NCBI RefSeq assembly: GCF_904846415.1
Contig: NZ_CAJHAR010000012.1
Location: 1-64,000, forward strand
Source: Psychrobacter piscatorii
GTDB taxonomy: Bacteria; Pseudomonadota; Gammaproteobacteria; Pseudomonadales; Moraxellaceae
Length of the DNA stretch: 64,000 bases
Direction: 5' to 3'
Shown here: one piece after another, positions 50,924 through 61,222 of the stretch
How the letters are laid out: the number at the start of each line of letters is the position of its first letter
How positions within the stretch are numbered: the first letter of the stretch is position 1
Made by a program: the position numbers and the translations under genes
Notes under the pieces: model-generated
Told to the model about the DNA's origin: nothing
Databases searched by the model: none
What the model saw: only the letters and a program-made list of their open reading frames with translations

Positions 50924-52087
50924 TTACGATAATTGATCGAGCGTATATTCTTTGATTGCAAACTCACTACTATTTAATTTTTCTTGTGCTTGCTCAGCTT
51001 GGGTAATACTGCTAAACACGCCGACTATTTGATTGTCTGGTTTGTTTAATAGTACAAATACGGTATTTTGCGATTTTTCAACATGCGCCCAATGGTAAGC
51101 GGCCAGACGTTTCATCAAGTCAGGGTTTTTGACCATGATGTTATCACCAGTACGGCCTTCTGTACGGTTGTAGTGAATCACATTTAGGCGTAATAACCAG
51201 AAAATCACCGCAGCTTTTGCCAGCATAACAGGTAGTGCACGGTTTTCGTCGTTATTTAGCGGGCGGATCGATTCATAACCTTGTAAGAATGCTGCCATTT
51301 TACTGCGGTCAAAGTTAACGGATTCGCCTTGCTCTGCAACGCCCCACGTGGTACAAAAATCATTGATAGTAATGGCAATATCCATCACGTAATGCTCGAC
51401 ACTGACTTCGGTGAAGTCTAGTAGACCTGTCAAACGCGCTTCGCCTTTTTGTAGATTCCATAAGGTATTGTCGGCAAACATATCTAAATGGCACAGACCT
51501 TTTGGCAAAGTGGCTAGTGGTAATTCTGAATAAGAGCGCCAAATATCGCTCATCAGCTTGGCTTCGTCACCTGGCATGAACTGCATTTCACGGTCACGCA
51601 CGTCGCTCCATGGATACAAAGGCACGCCGTACTGCTCGCTGGGTTGCAGTGCTTGGAGTGTCTCATGCAGCATCGCTAATGCTGCGCCAATATCATGACA
51701 CATCGCTTGCGTGGTTTGCTCCGGATGTGAACCTGCTAGACACGGCACTAGCGTAATCGCTTTGTCTTCATAATGGATGACATAGCGTTTATCATCGCCA
51801 TCCGTTTGCGAACCAGTTGATTCAATAACGGCTAGCGGCGCGGCGACTGGTAGCTTGCCATTTAATTGATTGAGGATAACGGCCATTTTTTCGATATCAG
51901 CGGGCGGACGCTCTTCAAATAACGTAAACACGTAAGAGTAGGTGCCATCTACATCGTCAGTCGTTTGAATAAACCAGTTTGAGTTTTTAATACCTTGAGT
52001 GATCGGAATCGCGCGGGCAAACGATACGCCAAAGCTTTGGCAAAAGGCGGCAAACTGGTCGTCGGTTAACTGGGTATAGACGGACAT
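50924..52087 (-). CDS. thrB: Homoserine kinase, APH-fold type
   Basis: This 387-aa enzyme phosphorylates homoserine in threonine synthesis. It is the aminoglycoside-phosphotransferase-like form found in Pseudomonas and Acinetobacter. The catalytic loop is H200-L-D202-x4-N207 (LCHLDMFADNTLW) and the metal-binding Asp is D224 (GLLDFTEVS). Related enzymes end near residue 320-330. Here about 50 extra residues (338-387) form an added module, with VFVLLNKPDNQIVGVFSSIT and a helix rich in Gln and Glu. It is transcribed alone, divergent from hisF. Confidence 0.9.
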   Translation of the reverse strand: MSVYTQLTDDQFAAFCQSFGVSFARAIPITQGIKNSNWFIQTTDDVDGTYSYVFTLFEERPPADIEKMAVILNQLNGKLPVAAPLAVIESTGSQTDGDDKRYVIHYEDKAITLVPCLAGSHPEQTTQAMCHDIGAALAMLHETLQALQPSEQYGVPLYPWSDVRDREMQFMPGDEAKLMSDIWRSYSELPLATLPKGLCHLDMFADNTLWNLQKGEARLTGLLDFTEVSVEHYVMDIAITINDFCTTWGVAEQGESVNFDRSKMAAFLQGYESIRPLNNDENRALPVMLAKAAVIFWLLRLNVIHYNRTEGRTGDNIMVKNPDLMKRLAAYHWAHVEKSQNTVFVLLNKPDNQIVGVFSSITQAEQAQEKLNSSEFAIKEYTLDQLS

Positions 52088-52272
52088 GACATCTCACTTA
52101 TAGCAATTGGATAAGAAGTTAAATAGGATAAATTTCTGCGGTAATGACAGCAATTGTACCGCGCATGATAAAACGATGGTGAAAAGCGTAATAATCTTGC
52201 GAAAACCTGCCTGAAATAGCAGTGATTTTGCTAGACTAGCGCCTATGAATTGATTATAAGGTGAAAGACCCT

Positions 52273-53055
52273 ATGTTAGCAAAGCGTATCATTCCTTGCT
52301 TGGACGTTGACAATGGCCGCGTGGTCAAAGGCGTGCAGTTTGTCGATATCAAAGATGCAGGCGATCCTGTCGAAGTCGCCCGCCGCTACAATGAACAAGG
52401 CGCTGATGAGATTACTTTTTTGGATATTACTGCGACCAATGATGAGCGCGATACTACCTATCATACGGTCGAGCGTATGGCTGAGACGGTATTTGTTCCG
52501 CTGACTGTTGGCGGCGGCGTGCGTAAAATCGCTGATATCCGCAATTTGCTCAATGCGGGCGCAGATAAAGTGGCAATTAACTCAGCTGCGGTATTTACGC
52601 CTGAGTTCGTCGGTGAAGCGGCACAGAAGTTTGGCAACCAATGTATCGTTGTGGCCATCGATGCCAAACGCGTTGCTGATATCAACGTCGATGGGATTAC
52701 TGTGCCGCGTTGGGAGATTTTCACTCACGGCGGTCGCAAGCCAACGGGTATCGATGCCGTCGCTTGGGCGAGCAAAATGGCTGAACTGGGCGCTGGTGAA
52801 TTACTAGTCACTTCGATGGACGGTGATGGCACCAAAAAAGGCTATGATTTGGCATTGATGAAGCAAATTACGAGCCGCGTCAATGTGCCTGTTATTGCCT
52901 CAGGCGGTGTTGGTAACCTGCAACATTTGGCAGAAGGCGTACTAGAAGGCGGCGTCGATGCCGTACTTGCCGCCAGTATTTTTCACTTCGGTGAGTATAC
53001 GGTACAAGAGGCCAAAGAATATATGGCAGCACAAGGGATACAGATGCGTCTTTAG
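52273..53055 (+). CDS. hisF: Imidazole glycerol phosphate synthase cyclase subunit HisF
   Basis: This 260-aa TIM barrel forms imidazole glycerol phosphate and AICAR with HisH in histidine synthesis. D11 lies in [12 protein letters not shown] and the second catalytic Asp in VVAIDAKRV. Phosphate-binding loops are seen in LTVGGGVR and IASGGVGNL. The start is the ATG at 52273, preceded by AAGGTGAAAG; the GTG at 52261 is part of that signal. hisH and hisA are not adjacent. Confidence 0.97.
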   Translation: MLAKRIIPCLDVDNGRVVKGVQFVDIKDAGDPVEVARRYNEQGADEITFLDITATNDERDTTYHTVERMAETVFVPLTVGGGVRKIADIRNLLNAGADKVAINSAAVFTPEFVGEAAQKFGNQCIVVAIDAKRVADINVDGITVPRWEIFTHGGRKPTGIDAVAWASKMAELGAGELLVTSMDGDGTKKGYDLALMKQITSRVNVPVIASGGVGNLQHLAEGVLEGGVDAVLAASIFHFGEYTVQEAKEYMAAQGIQMRL

Positions 53056-53240
53056 TACGCTCGTAATATACAAATAAAACCCAAAAAAATGCTATCATAG
53101 CGCTAACCATTTATTTTCGTTCAATTAACTAGAGCAACGCCAAAATAATAGGCGGCTAAGTCGATTGAGCGCATCAGACTATTTAGCTATTTATTGACGC
53201 CTATATTTCAATTGAACGCTTATTAAGCAAAGGATTTTTT

Positions 53241-53762
53241 ATGTCGAATTTACAACAGCAGCGCAACGACGTGACCCATATCGATGGTAACTTGCATCAG
53301 AACGCTGACGCTCGCATTGGTATCGTTGTTGGTCGTTTTAATGGTTTTGTCGTTGAGTCATTGGTCGATGGTGCAATCGATGCCCTACTCCGTCATGGTG
53401 TATTGGGTAGCAACATTACCGTTATCCGCGTTCCTGGCGCATTCGAGCTGCCACTTGTGGCCCAGCGCGCTGCGGAGTCTGACCGTTTTGACGCGATTGT
53501 GGCATTGGGTGCAATCATCCGTGGTAGCACGCCGCATTTTGATATTGTAGCCAGCGAGTCGGCCAAAGGTTTGAGCGCTGTGGCAATGGATTATAATATC
53601 CCTGTTGCCAACGGTATCATCACTACTGATAGCATCGAGCAAGCTATTGAGCGCTCTGGTACTAAAGCGGGCAACAAAGGCTCTGAAGCTGCGATGGTCG
53701 TATTAGAGATGATCGCTGTTTTATCACAGCTAGACATCGACGACGATATCGATGAAGCATAA
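53241..53762 (+). CDS. ribH: 6,7-dimethyl-8-ribityllumazine synthase
   Basis: This 173-aa enzyme makes lumazine, the penultimate step to riboflavin, and assembles into capsid-like or decameric particles. Conserved stretches are [41 protein letters not shown] with the catalytic His, and [18 protein letters not shown] short N-terminal tail of about 20 polar residues precedes the core. The ATG follows AAAGGA. It is the first of a plus-strand set with nusB, thiL and pgpA. Confidence 0.96.
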   Translation: MSNLQQQRNDVTHIDGNLHQNADARIGIVVGRFNGFVVESLVDGAIDALLRHGVLGSNITVIRVPGAFELPLVAQRAAESDRFDAIVALGAIIRGSTPHFDIVASESAKGLSAVAMDYNIPVANGIITTDSIEQAIERSGTKAGNKGSEAAMVVLEMIAVLSQLDIDDDIDEA

Positions 53763-53793
53763 GCTTTAAAGCCCAAATTTATTAGTTTAACTG

Positions 53794-53819
53794 GTGCTGC
53801 TATTGAGCAATAGCAGCAC
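53794..53819. other. Perfect 26-base palindrome between ribH and nusB
   Basis: GTGCTGCTATTG and CAATAGCAGCAC form a 12-bp perfect stem with two central bases. There is no T-run, so it is not a standard terminator; it may stabilise or process the ribH-nusB mRNA. Confidence 0.6.
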
Positions 53820-53977
53820 TCCATAGCACAAGCCAGCTATCAAAATAATTGGCTATTTTTTGAATTTTCGCCGTATTTCTATACCCTTTAAAATTTTGAA
53901 TAAACAAAGCTAAAAAGCTACTTTGTTATTTATATTTTGACTGGGTATCATCTCAAAAATTTAGGTACAGACCCCCT

Positions 53978-54829
53978 ATGACTGACCAACTCAAGCGCGC
54001 TATCAGCGCTGCGAAAACCGCACAAGCCAATCAAGCTGAAGCTACCCGTATAGCGAGCAGTAGTGCAGGTGATCAAACCTTCGATATGAGTGAGTCTTCT
54101 TATAAGACCAGTCACACTGCTATCCGTAAGGCGCGCCGCTTTGCCATGCAAGGTCTATACGAGTGGCTCGTCACCGACCGCCGCTTTGATGTAGATGGCA
54201 AGCTTGGCTGGAAAGACAATGCACCGCATGATATCGCGGCACGCACGCGCGCAACCAACGCTATGCACACCGTCCATATCGGCTACTATCACGAAATGAT
54301 GCGCGATATCCCAGAGCAAATTGAAGCGTTAGATGCGCTTATCAGTCAGCATCTCGATCGTGAGGTTGATAAATTAGATACGGTTGAACATGCTATTTTG
54401 CTCATTGGTGCGTACGAGCTACAAAACCGTATGGAGATTCCATATAAGGTTGTGCTTGATGAAGCAATGAAGCTAAATAATCACTTTGGCGCGACTGACG
54501 CTCATAAATTGATCAATGCGGTACTGGATAAAATGGCTGGTGAGCTGCGTGCTTTAGAGGTACAAGCAGATACCAATGCCAATCTACGTACGTCACAAAA
54601 AGTGGCGGCTAAACAATCTGAAGCAAATTCGGCTGAAGTAACGGTGGCTGACAATATCGAAGCGGCTGCTGAAACAGAAAGCGCGATCGATAATGCACCG
54701 ACTGCATCAAATAAGCCGCGTATCAGCGCCAACAAAGCCAATGTCAAACGCAGTAGTGCCAGTAAAGCCAGTGCCAATATCAGTGACTTCAAGGCGAGCA
54801 AGAAAAACGCTAACGATACTAAAGACTAA
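53978..54829 (+). CDS. nusB: Transcription antitermination factor NusB, with long tails
   Basis: The NusB core covers about residues 48-195 ([48 protein letters not shown]). It binds boxA RNA with NusE for rRNA antitermination. The protein is 283 aa, nearly twice the usual 140-160. It has an N-terminal extension of about 47 residues and a C-terminal tail of about 90 residues. The tail is rich in Ala, Lys, Ser and Asn and becomes basic ([20 protein letters not shown]). The gene is followed by thiL after 8 bases, forming an operon with pgpA. Confidence 0.93.
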   Translation: MTDQLKRAISAAKTAQANQAEATRIASSSAGDQTFDMSESSYKTSHTAIRKARRFAMQGLYEWLVTDRRFDVDGKLGWKDNAPHDIAARTRATNAMHTVHIGYYHEMMRDIPEQIEALDALISQHLDREVDKLDTVEHAILLIGAYELQNRMEIPYKVVLDEAMKLNNHFGATDAHKLINAVLDKMAGELRALEVQADTNANLRTSQKVAAKQSEANSAEVTVADNIEAAAETESAIDNAPTASNKPRISANKANVKRSSASKASANISDFKASKKNANDTKD

Positions 54830-54837
54830 GACTAGCC

Positions 54838-55869
54838 ATGAATGAGTTTGAGCTGATTGAGCGTATATTCTCACAGATGCAGGCCACGCATGCGCCATTA
54901 ACGGGTATCGAAAAAGGTATCGGTGATGACGCGGCTGTGATGGCATTGCCAGCAGGATCACGCTTGGTTAGCTGCATTGATACATTGGTTCAAGGCCGTC
55001 ACTTTCATGCTGACTTTGCACAAGTAGATAAGCTTGCGTTTGAAATTGGTTATAAAGCTGTCGCGGTTAATGTTTCAGACATTGCAGCGATGGGTGCGAC
55101 GCCGCATAGTATTTTGCTAGCGTTGGCATTGCCTGAGCGTCTAGCAAATCATGAATGGCTCACGACATTTGCCAAAGGATTGTTTCATGCCTGCCAGCTG
55201 TTTGGCGTGACGCTGATTGGCGGTGATACTACCCGTAGCGAGCGCCTAGTGCTAAGTGTCAGTGCGCAAGGGTTGCTTGCCGCAGGTACACCAGCTGTTT
55301 ATCGCTCAGGGGCACAAGTTGGCGATAAAATCTATGTCTCAGGCACCCTTGGTGATGCCGCTTATGCGTTACAAAATCCTGACAGCGCACAAGGCATAGA
55401 ACTGGCGCATCGCTTGCACATGCCGACGCCGCGCATCGCTTTGGGTGCAGCATTAGCAGGAGCTGGTGCCACATCGATGATCGATATCTCTGACGGTCTT
55501 TATCAAGATCTTGGACATATCTGTCAGCAAAGCTCAGTTAGTCTGCGTATTCATTTAAATCAGTTACCGAGTAGCGAGTCACTAGCCACAGTAGAGTTAT
55601 CTGAGCGTTTGTTATGTCAATTAGCGGGCGGCGATGACTACGAATTGGTTTTTACCTTGCCTGCACATATTGAACCACCTGTTACCAATACGCCTGTCAC
55701 TTGTATTGGAGAAGTCGTTGCGCTCGCAGATTTTATTGCGACAGACGCCAAATCGCCTCATCACTCACGTCTTGAACTGTTTTATCAAAATCAGCCAGTC
55801 ACACCGACTCAATCTGCACCCTTCTCTACGTGGCCCAATCTCACCGGTTATCAACATTTCACAGGCTAA
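54838..55869 (+). CDS. thiL: Thiamine-monophosphate kinase
   Basis: This 343-aa kinase converts thiamine phosphate to thiamine diphosphate. Motifs are GIGDDAAVM near residue 27, VNVSDIAAMGATP, IGGDTTRS and MIDISDGLYQDL, followed by GGDDYELVF. Length is close to normal. It lies between nusB (8 bases before) and pgpA (3 bases after). Confidence 0.95.
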   Translation: MNEFELIERIFSQMQATHAPLTGIEKGIGDDAAVMALPAGSRLVSCIDTLVQGRHFHADFAQVDKLAFEIGYKAVAVNVSDIAAMGATPHSILLALALPERLANHEWLTTFAKGLFHACQLFGVTLIGGDTTRSERLVLSVSAQGLLAAGTPAVYRSGAQVGDKIYVSGTLGDAAYALQNPDSAQGIELAHRLHMPTPRIALGAALAGAGATSMIDISDGLYQDLGHICQQSSVSLRIHLNQLPSSESLATVELSERLLCQLAGGDDYELVFTLPAHIEPPVTNTPVTCIGEVVALADFIATDAKSPHHSRLELFYQNQPVTPTQSAPFSTWPNLTGYQHFTG

Positions 55870-55872
55870 TCC

Positions 55873-56478
55873 ATGACTGATCAACACCTATCTAAGCCTG
55901 ATATCCGACAAGCAAATGACTGCCCACCTCTACCAGTCGGTGCCAGTATGCTTGACCGCATGGTTTATTGGCTCGGACTAGGTTTGGGCAGCGGCCTACC
56001 TCGACGCGCACCCGGCACATGGGGCACGGTTGGTGGTCTGATTGTGGGTGTGCCGCTCATGAGCTTGGGTTTTATCCCTTTTTTAGTGCTAACGATTTTA
56101 TCGTGTTTGGTTGGTGTTTGGATTTGCGGGCGTACGTCTGAGTTGATGCAGGTACACGATGATCCGCATATTGTGTGGGATGAATGGGCTGGCATGTGGA
56201 TCACCTTATTGCCATTATCTTATATTCTGTCCTATGTATTTCCTACGTCTGAAAGCACCGTATCGATAATGATGCTGCCGATGTTTTGGGGCTGGCTACC
56301 GACCGCTTTTATCCTGTTTCGCGTATTTGATATTTTAAAGCCGCCACCGATTGGCTGGGCAGACAAAAAGGTTGCGGGCGGCCTTGGGGTAATGTTGGAT
56401 GACATTATTGCAGGGATTATGGCAGCAGTGATTTGGCTGATTATTTATATCATTGTGATGATGTTTATATCTTTTTGA
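55873..56478 (+). CDS. pgpA: Phosphatidylglycerophosphatase A
   Basis: This 201-aa membrane phosphatase makes phosphatidylglycerol. The family opening GLGSGLPRRAPGTWGTVGGL, the catalytic-site segment VWDEWAGMW and the later RVFDILKPPPIGWADKKV are clear, with four membrane segments. A 30-residue polar leader precedes the core. It closes the ribH-nusB-thiL-pgpA run, starting three bases after thiL. Confidence 0.95.
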   Translation: MTDQHLSKPDIRQANDCPPLPVGASMLDRMVYWLGLGLGSGLPRRAPGTWGTVGGLIVGVPLMSLGFIPFLVLTILSCLVGVWICGRTSELMQVHDDPHIVWDEWAGMWITLLPLSYILSYVFPTSESTVSIMMLPMFWGWLPTAFILFRVFDILKPPPIGWADKKVAGGLGVMLDDIIAGIMAAVIWLIIYIIVMMFISF

Positions 56479-56645
56479 TATTGCTCCGCGGAAATAATTA
56501 CTTCGGTTTAGTCTTCTTGCTCATTTGATTTTGCTTGCTTAAGTTTTGGGTACTCAAGTTACAAAGCCTGCACGTCATAATTTTTTATGTGCAAGTTTTT
56601 ACGCTATAATTCAACATTATATTTTGTTACATTTGTAGGCTTATT

Positions 56646-58022
56646 ATGACATCTCCTCTTTCTGTAATTATTTTAGCGGCCGGTAAAGGCACACGTATGC
56701 AGTCGGCAAAGCCAAAGGTTTTGCAGACCCTAGCTGGTAAGTCATTGTTGGCCCATGTATTAGATACTTGTCATCAGCTCACTGTTGATGAAACCATCAT
56801 TGTCCATGGTTTTGGCGGTGATCAGGTAAAATCAGAGATTACCAACCAATATACACAATCGACGTTTACTTGGGTTGCTCAAACTGAGCAGTTAGGAACG
56901 GGTCATGCGGTCAAAGTAACACTGTCTGATTTACCGAAATCAGGGCAAAGTCTCATTCTGTATGGTGATGTGCCATTGGTCAGCTGCCAGACATTAGCTG
57001 CTTTAAAAGCTGCCAATACCGATGGTATGTCTATGCTGACATTGACTGTCGATAATCCGTTTGGGTTGGGTCGTATCAAACGTGACCAAAACGGCAATAT
57101 TGAAGCCATCGTTGAGCAAAAAGATGCCAATGCTGACGAGCAAAATATTAGAGAGATTAACAGTGGTATTTACTGCGTAGACAATGCGCTACTGCACAAA
57201 TATTTACCTGAGCTCTCTAACAATAACGCGCAACAAGAATATTACCTCACTGACATCGTCAAAATGGCCGTCGCTGATGGTATTACGATTGCGGCGATTG
57301 AGCCTGAGCATACGTTTGAGATTGAAGGGGTTAATAACCGCCAACAACTCGCAAGTCTGGAGCGCACGTGGCAACGCAAGATAGTCGCCGACCTACAAGA
57401 AGCGGGCGTTCAATTTGCCGATCCCACGCGCGTGGACATTCGCGGGTCGTTGACTGCCGGACAAGATGTATTTATTGACGTCAACGTGGTCTTTGAAGGC
57501 GACTGCACTTTAGGCGACAATGTCTATATTGAAGCAGGCTGTGTGATCAAAAATGCCCAGATTGGTAATGCTTGTTATATCAAGCCTTACTGTGTGATTG
57601 ATCACGCTAACATTGGAGCTGGTGTCGACATAGGACCTTTTGCACACTTGCGTCCTGATACGGTATTGTCTGACAACAGCAAAGTCGGTAACTTTGTAGA
57701 GATTAAGAAATCAACAATCGGTCAAGGTAGTAAAGTAAATCACTTGAGCTATATCGGCGATGCAACCGTTGGTGCCAATGTCAATGTTGGCGCAGGCGTG
57801 ATTACTTGTAACTATGACGGCGTCAACAAGTCGCAGACTATCATTGGAGACAATGCCTTTATTGGTTCCAATGCGAGCCTAGTCGCGCCAGTAACCATCG
57901 GAGATACGGCTACCATCGCTGCAGGTTCTGTCATTACCAAAGACGTTGATAGTAGCGCTCTAGCATTTGGCCGAGCTCGTCAGGTACAAAAAAATGACTT
58001 TCAACGACCGACTAAAAAATAA
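56646..58022 (+). CDS. glmU: Bifunctional GlmU (uridylyltransferase / acetyltransferase)
   Basis: This 458-aa enzyme makes UDP-GlcNAc for peptidoglycan and lipopolysaccharide. The N-terminal pyrophosphorylase has the loop ILAAGKGTRMQS and the YGDVPLV motif. The C-terminal half is a left-handed beta-helix with hexapeptide repeats and the acetyltransferase site around CNYDGVNKSQT. Length is normal. glmS, which supplies its substrate precursor, follows after about 180 bases, so this is a small amino-sugar cluster. Confidence 0.97.
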   Translation: MTSPLSVIILAAGKGTRMQSAKPKVLQTLAGKSLLAHVLDTCHQLTVDETIIVHGFGGDQVKSEITNQYTQSTFTWVAQTEQLGTGHAVKVTLSDLPKSGQSLILYGDVPLVSCQTLAALKAANTDGMSMLTLTVDNPFGLGRIKRDQNGNIEAIVEQKDANADEQNIREINSGIYCVDNALLHKYLPELSNNNAQQEYYLTDIVKMAVADGITIAAIEPEHTFEIEGVNNRQQLASLERTWQRKIVADLQEAGVQFADPTRVDIRGSLTAGQDVFIDVNVVFEGDCTLGDNVYIEAGCVIKNAQIGNACYIKPYCVIDHANIGAGVDIGPFAHLRPDTVLSDNSKVGNFVEIKKSTIGQGSKVNHLSYIGDATVGANVNVGAGVITCNYDGVNKSQTIIGDNAFIGSNASLVAPVTIGDTATIAAGSVITKDVDSSALAFGRARQVQKNDFQRPTKK

Positions 58023-58070
58023 CTGATTTATCGAAAGTTTGATCAATCGCCGTCATACTTGAGTAAACCT

Positions 58071-58101
58071 AAGCAGTACGGCAAACTTGGTGGTACTGCT
58101 T
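58071..58101 (+). other. Hairpin between glmU and glmS
   Basis: AAGCAGTAC pairs with GTACTGCTT across a 13-nt loop. It lacks a clear T-tract, so it may be a weak terminator or an mRNA processing site rather than a full stop. Confidence 0.4.
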
Positions 58102-58205
58102 CATCATACTTTTGAGCTAATAACTGAGCATTGGTAGCTAACGACACTTACTAGTCTTATACCATCATATATTGAATTATTAAAAAACAAATTTAAGGAA
58201 AAGCC

Positions 58206-60050
58206 ATGTGCGGAATCGTTGGCGCAGTTGCTGAACGCAATATTGCGAATATCTTGCTTGAAGGTCTTAAGCGTCTAGAATATCGGGGCTACGATTCGGC
58301 TGGTTTAACTGTCATTCGTGATGGTGAATTACATCGTGAGCGTCAAGTGGGTAAAGTACAAGCGCTGGTCGATGCTGTCTCTATCAATCCAGAATTTTTT
58401 GATGGTAATATCGGTATCGCTCATACCCGCTGGGCCACTCATGGTGAGCCTGCACAGCGCAATGCACATCCGCACGTATCTGGTAAGATTGCCGTCGTCC
58501 ATAATGGCATCGTCGAAAACTACGCTGAGTTAAAAGAAGTGTTAATAGCCAAAGGCTATGTATTTACCTCACAGACCGATACCGAAGTGGTAGCGCATCT
58601 GATTCATGACATCTATGAGCAAACCAATGATTTGCTAGAAGCGGTACGCGCAGTGATTCCTAAGCTGCATGGCGCGTTCGCCCTTGGCATCATTCACGTG
58701 GACACACCAGATGAGCTGGTCACGGTACGCTTAGGCTCGCCTTTGGTCATCGGTGTTGGTATTGGTGAAAACTTTATCGCCTCAGATCAACTGGCACTAC
58801 TGCCTGTCACCAACCGCTTTATGTACCTAGAAGAAGGCGATATTGCCAAATTGACCCGTGACAGTATTAAAGTCTATGTCGATGGCGAGGAAGTCAGCCG
58901 CGAAGTGCATGAAATCGATGCCAAGCAGCACAATGCTGACAAAGGTGAGTTTAAGCACTATATGCTCAAAGAAATCTATGAGCAGCCAGATGCAGTCGCT
59001 CGTACGCTTGAGATGGCCATTGATAATCGCCAAGCGTCAACCTTACGTGATGACTTTTTAGCACGAAATGAAGCGCAGTTATCAGGCGTACAGCACGTAC
59101 AAATTATCGCCTGTGGCACTAGTTATCATGCAGGAATGGTTGCTAAATATTGGTTTGAGAGCTTGATGCGCCTATCCTGCTCTGTTGAGGTTGCCAGTGA
59201 ATTCCGCTATCGCAATCCTGTGGTACTCGACAACTCGCTGGTGATTTGTATCTCTCAGTCTGGTGAAACAGCCGATACCTTATCAGCCCTGCGTGACATC
59301 AAAAAACAAAACCCAGCAGGCCTTGTGAGTCTAGCGCTATGTAACGTGCCTACCTCATCATTGGTTCGTGAGACAGACATATTCTTGCCAACTCTTGCAG
59401 GTCCTGAGATTGGTGTGGCATCGACCAAAGCCTTTACTACCCAGCTGGTCGCACTCATGCTATTGATCTTAAAAACAGGCGCAGTACAGCAGCGCATCGA
59501 CAGCGCAAACCTAAGTACTTTACTTGGCGAGCTACAAAAGCTGCCCGGTCAACTCTATGCCAGCTTGCACCTTGATGCTCCGATCAAAGCGATGGCGGAG
59601 CACTTCGAAGATAAGAAAAGCTGCTTATTTTTAGGGCGCGGTCTACAGTTCCCTATTGCTCTAGAAGGCGCATTGAAGCTCAAAGAAATCTCTTATATCC
59701 ACGCTGAAGGCTACGCCGCCGGTGAGCTCAAACACGGTCCGCTAGCGCTTGTTGACAAGGACATGCCAATCGTAGTGCTGGCACCCAAAGACAGTATGCT
59801 CGATAAGCTCAAAGCCAACATGCAAGAAGTACATGCCCGTCACGGCGAGCTGTTCGTCTTTGCTAGTGAAGATAGCCAAATCGTTGCTGAAGACCGCCTA
59901 CATGTGGTATATGTTAAAGCAGTTTGCGAGACGCTTGCCCCTATCGTCTACAGCGTACCCGTACAGCTACTGTCTTACCATGTAGCAGTAATGCGTGGTA
60001 CCGATGTCGATCAGCCGCGTAACCTTGCCAAATCAGTAACGGTGGAATAA
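58206..60050 (+). CDS. glmS: Glutamine--fructose-6-phosphate aminotransferase
   Basis: This 614-aa enzyme makes glucosamine-6-phosphate. The N-terminal amidotransferase has the nucleophile C2 (MCGIVGAVAE) and HTRWATHGEP. Two SIS sugar-isomerase domains follow (CGTSYHAGMVAKYWFE and LGRGLQFPIALEGALKLKEI). The C-terminal RNLAKSVTVE is standard. No glmS ribozyme is seen in front, as expected for a gammaproteobacterium. It ends in a strong terminator. Confidence 0.98.
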   Translation: MCGIVGAVAERNIANILLEGLKRLEYRGYDSAGLTVIRDGELHRERQVGKVQALVDAVSINPEFFDGNIGIAHTRWATHGEPAQRNAHPHVSGKIAVVHNGIVENYAELKEVLIAKGYVFTSQTDTEVVAHLIHDIYEQTNDLLEAVRAVIPKLHGAFALGIIHVDTPDELVTVRLGSPLVIGVGIGENFIASDQLALLPVTNRFMYLEEGDIAKLTRDSIKVYVDGEEVSREVHEIDAKQHNADKGEFKHYMLKEIYEQPDAVARTLEMAIDNRQASTLRDDFLARNEAQLSGVQHVQIIACGTSYHAGMVAKYWFESLMRLSCSVEVASEFRYRNPVVLDNSLVICISQSGETADTLSALRDIKKQNPAGLVSLALCNVPTSSLVRETDIFLPTLAGPEIGVASTKAFTTQLVALMLLILKTGAVQQRIDSANLSTLLGELQKLPGQLYASLHLDAPIKAMAEHFEDKKSCLFLGRGLQFPIALEGALKLKEISYIHAEGYAAGELKHGPLALVDKDMPIVVLAPKDSMLDKLKANMQEVHARHGELFVFASEDSQIVAEDRLHVVYVKAVCETLAPIVYSVPVQLLSYHVAVMRGTDVDQPRNLAKSVTVE

Positions 60051-60117
60051 TATAAGTTATTGATTTTATTATAATTTTCATTAATAAATTACCCATCATA
60101 CTATTGTGTGACGATTC

Positions 60118-60162
60118 ATCCTTTGCTATCTTGTATCAACGAGATGGCAAAGGATTTTTTTT
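60118..60162 (+). terminator. Rho-independent terminator of glmS
   Basis: A 14-bp stem with one G-U pair (arms 60118-60131 and 60142-60155) is followed by a run of T. Confidence 0.88.
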
Positions 60163-60230
60163 GAATAACGAAATAAGAAACTATCCATCATTTATATGGT
60201 TCTAGTCTCTACAGTATAGGCATTGAACAC

Positions 60231-60989
60231 ATGGAAATCGAAAGCGAAAACGCTAACCAAATAGACATCATCTACGAAGATGAACATCTGGTGGCGATTA
60301 ATAAAGAAGCGGGGCTGCTGGTGCATCGTAGTTGGCTGGATAAAGGCGAGACGCGCTTTGCCATGCAGCTCACCCGTAATGCAGTCGGTTGTCATGTCTT
60401 TCCTGTGCATCGGTTAGACAAGCCGACATCAGGTGTGTTGTTGTTTGCCAAGAGCTCAGCGGTGGCGCGCAGCCTGACTGAAGCCTTTACTGAACGTAGG
60501 GTTACCAAGCAGTATTTGGCCGTGGTACGCGGTTTTATGCCAGAGCAAGGGACGGTCGATTATGCGCTTAGCTTTAAGCCCGACGCAATCGCGGATAAGT
60601 TTGCCAATGTGGACAAACCCGCGCAAGAGGCGGTGACTCACTGGCAAAGTTTGGCGCAGATTGAGCTGCCATTTGCAGTGTCAAAAAAGCATGCCACCAG
60701 CCGCTATAGCCTTGTGCGCTTGACACCCGAGACGGGACGCAAGCATCAGCTGCGTCGGCATATGAGACATGTATTCCATCATATCATCGGTGATACCAGC
60801 CACGGTGATATACGGCACACGCGATTTTTTCGCACTCATTATGACTGTACGCGCATGCTCTTACATGCTCAGACGTTGGCGCTCAGCCATCCGGTCACTG
60901 GTGAGCCATTATTGCTAAAAGCAGGATTGGACGATCAATGGATGCGTATCTTAGAGGAGTTTTCTTGGGTAGAGGATGCTGAGAATTAA
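60231..60989 (+). CDS. truC: tRNA pseudouridine(65) synthase TruC-like
   Basis: This 252-aa RluA-family enzyme shows the catalytic HRLDKPTSGVLLFAKS (catalytic Asp after HRL), RRVTKQYLAVVRG and the C-terminal LTPETGRKHQLRRHMRH. Length and the HHIIGDTSHGD segment fit TruC, which modifies U65 of some tRNAs. It is monocistronic, 180 bases after glmS and behind its terminator. Assignment as TruC rather than another RluA member is likely but not certain. Confidence 0.88.
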   Translation: MEIESENANQIDIIYEDEHLVAINKEAGLLVHRSWLDKGETRFAMQLTRNAVGCHVFPVHRLDKPTSGVLLFAKSSAVARSLTEAFTERRVTKQYLAVVRGFMPEQGTVDYALSFKPDAIADKFANVDKPAQEAVTHWQSLAQIELPFAVSKKHATSRYSLVRLTPETGRKHQLRRHMRHVFHHIIGDTSHGDIRHTRFFRTHYDCTRMLLHAQTLALSHPVTGEPLLLKAGLDDQWMRILEEFSWVEDAEN

Positions 60990-61222
60990 GTTCCTAGGGA
61001 GGACTTAAAAACGTGACTGGAGGCTAATAATATCAACGTCTTAACTCGCTGAAATAGTCACAGTGTGCTTACCATACATATTCTATTCATGATTAGTGCG
61101 CTATACAGACATCGACGGTTTTTCAATAACAGATGTTATAGTAAAAAATTATTAAAGTAGATCAGCATAAAAAAATGGTTGACCTACAATCTTATGTTAG
61201 ATGATAAAGGCTAATAAATTTA

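Noticed and set aside
53056..53240. FMN riboswitch before ribH
   Set aside because: The 185-base leader lacks the conserved FMN-aptamer segments, and the gap is too short for a full element with expression platform.
58023..58205. glmS ribozyme or other riboswitch in front of glmS
   Set aside because: The ribozyme is typical of Firmicutes, and I could not find its conserved core here; only a simple hairpin is present.
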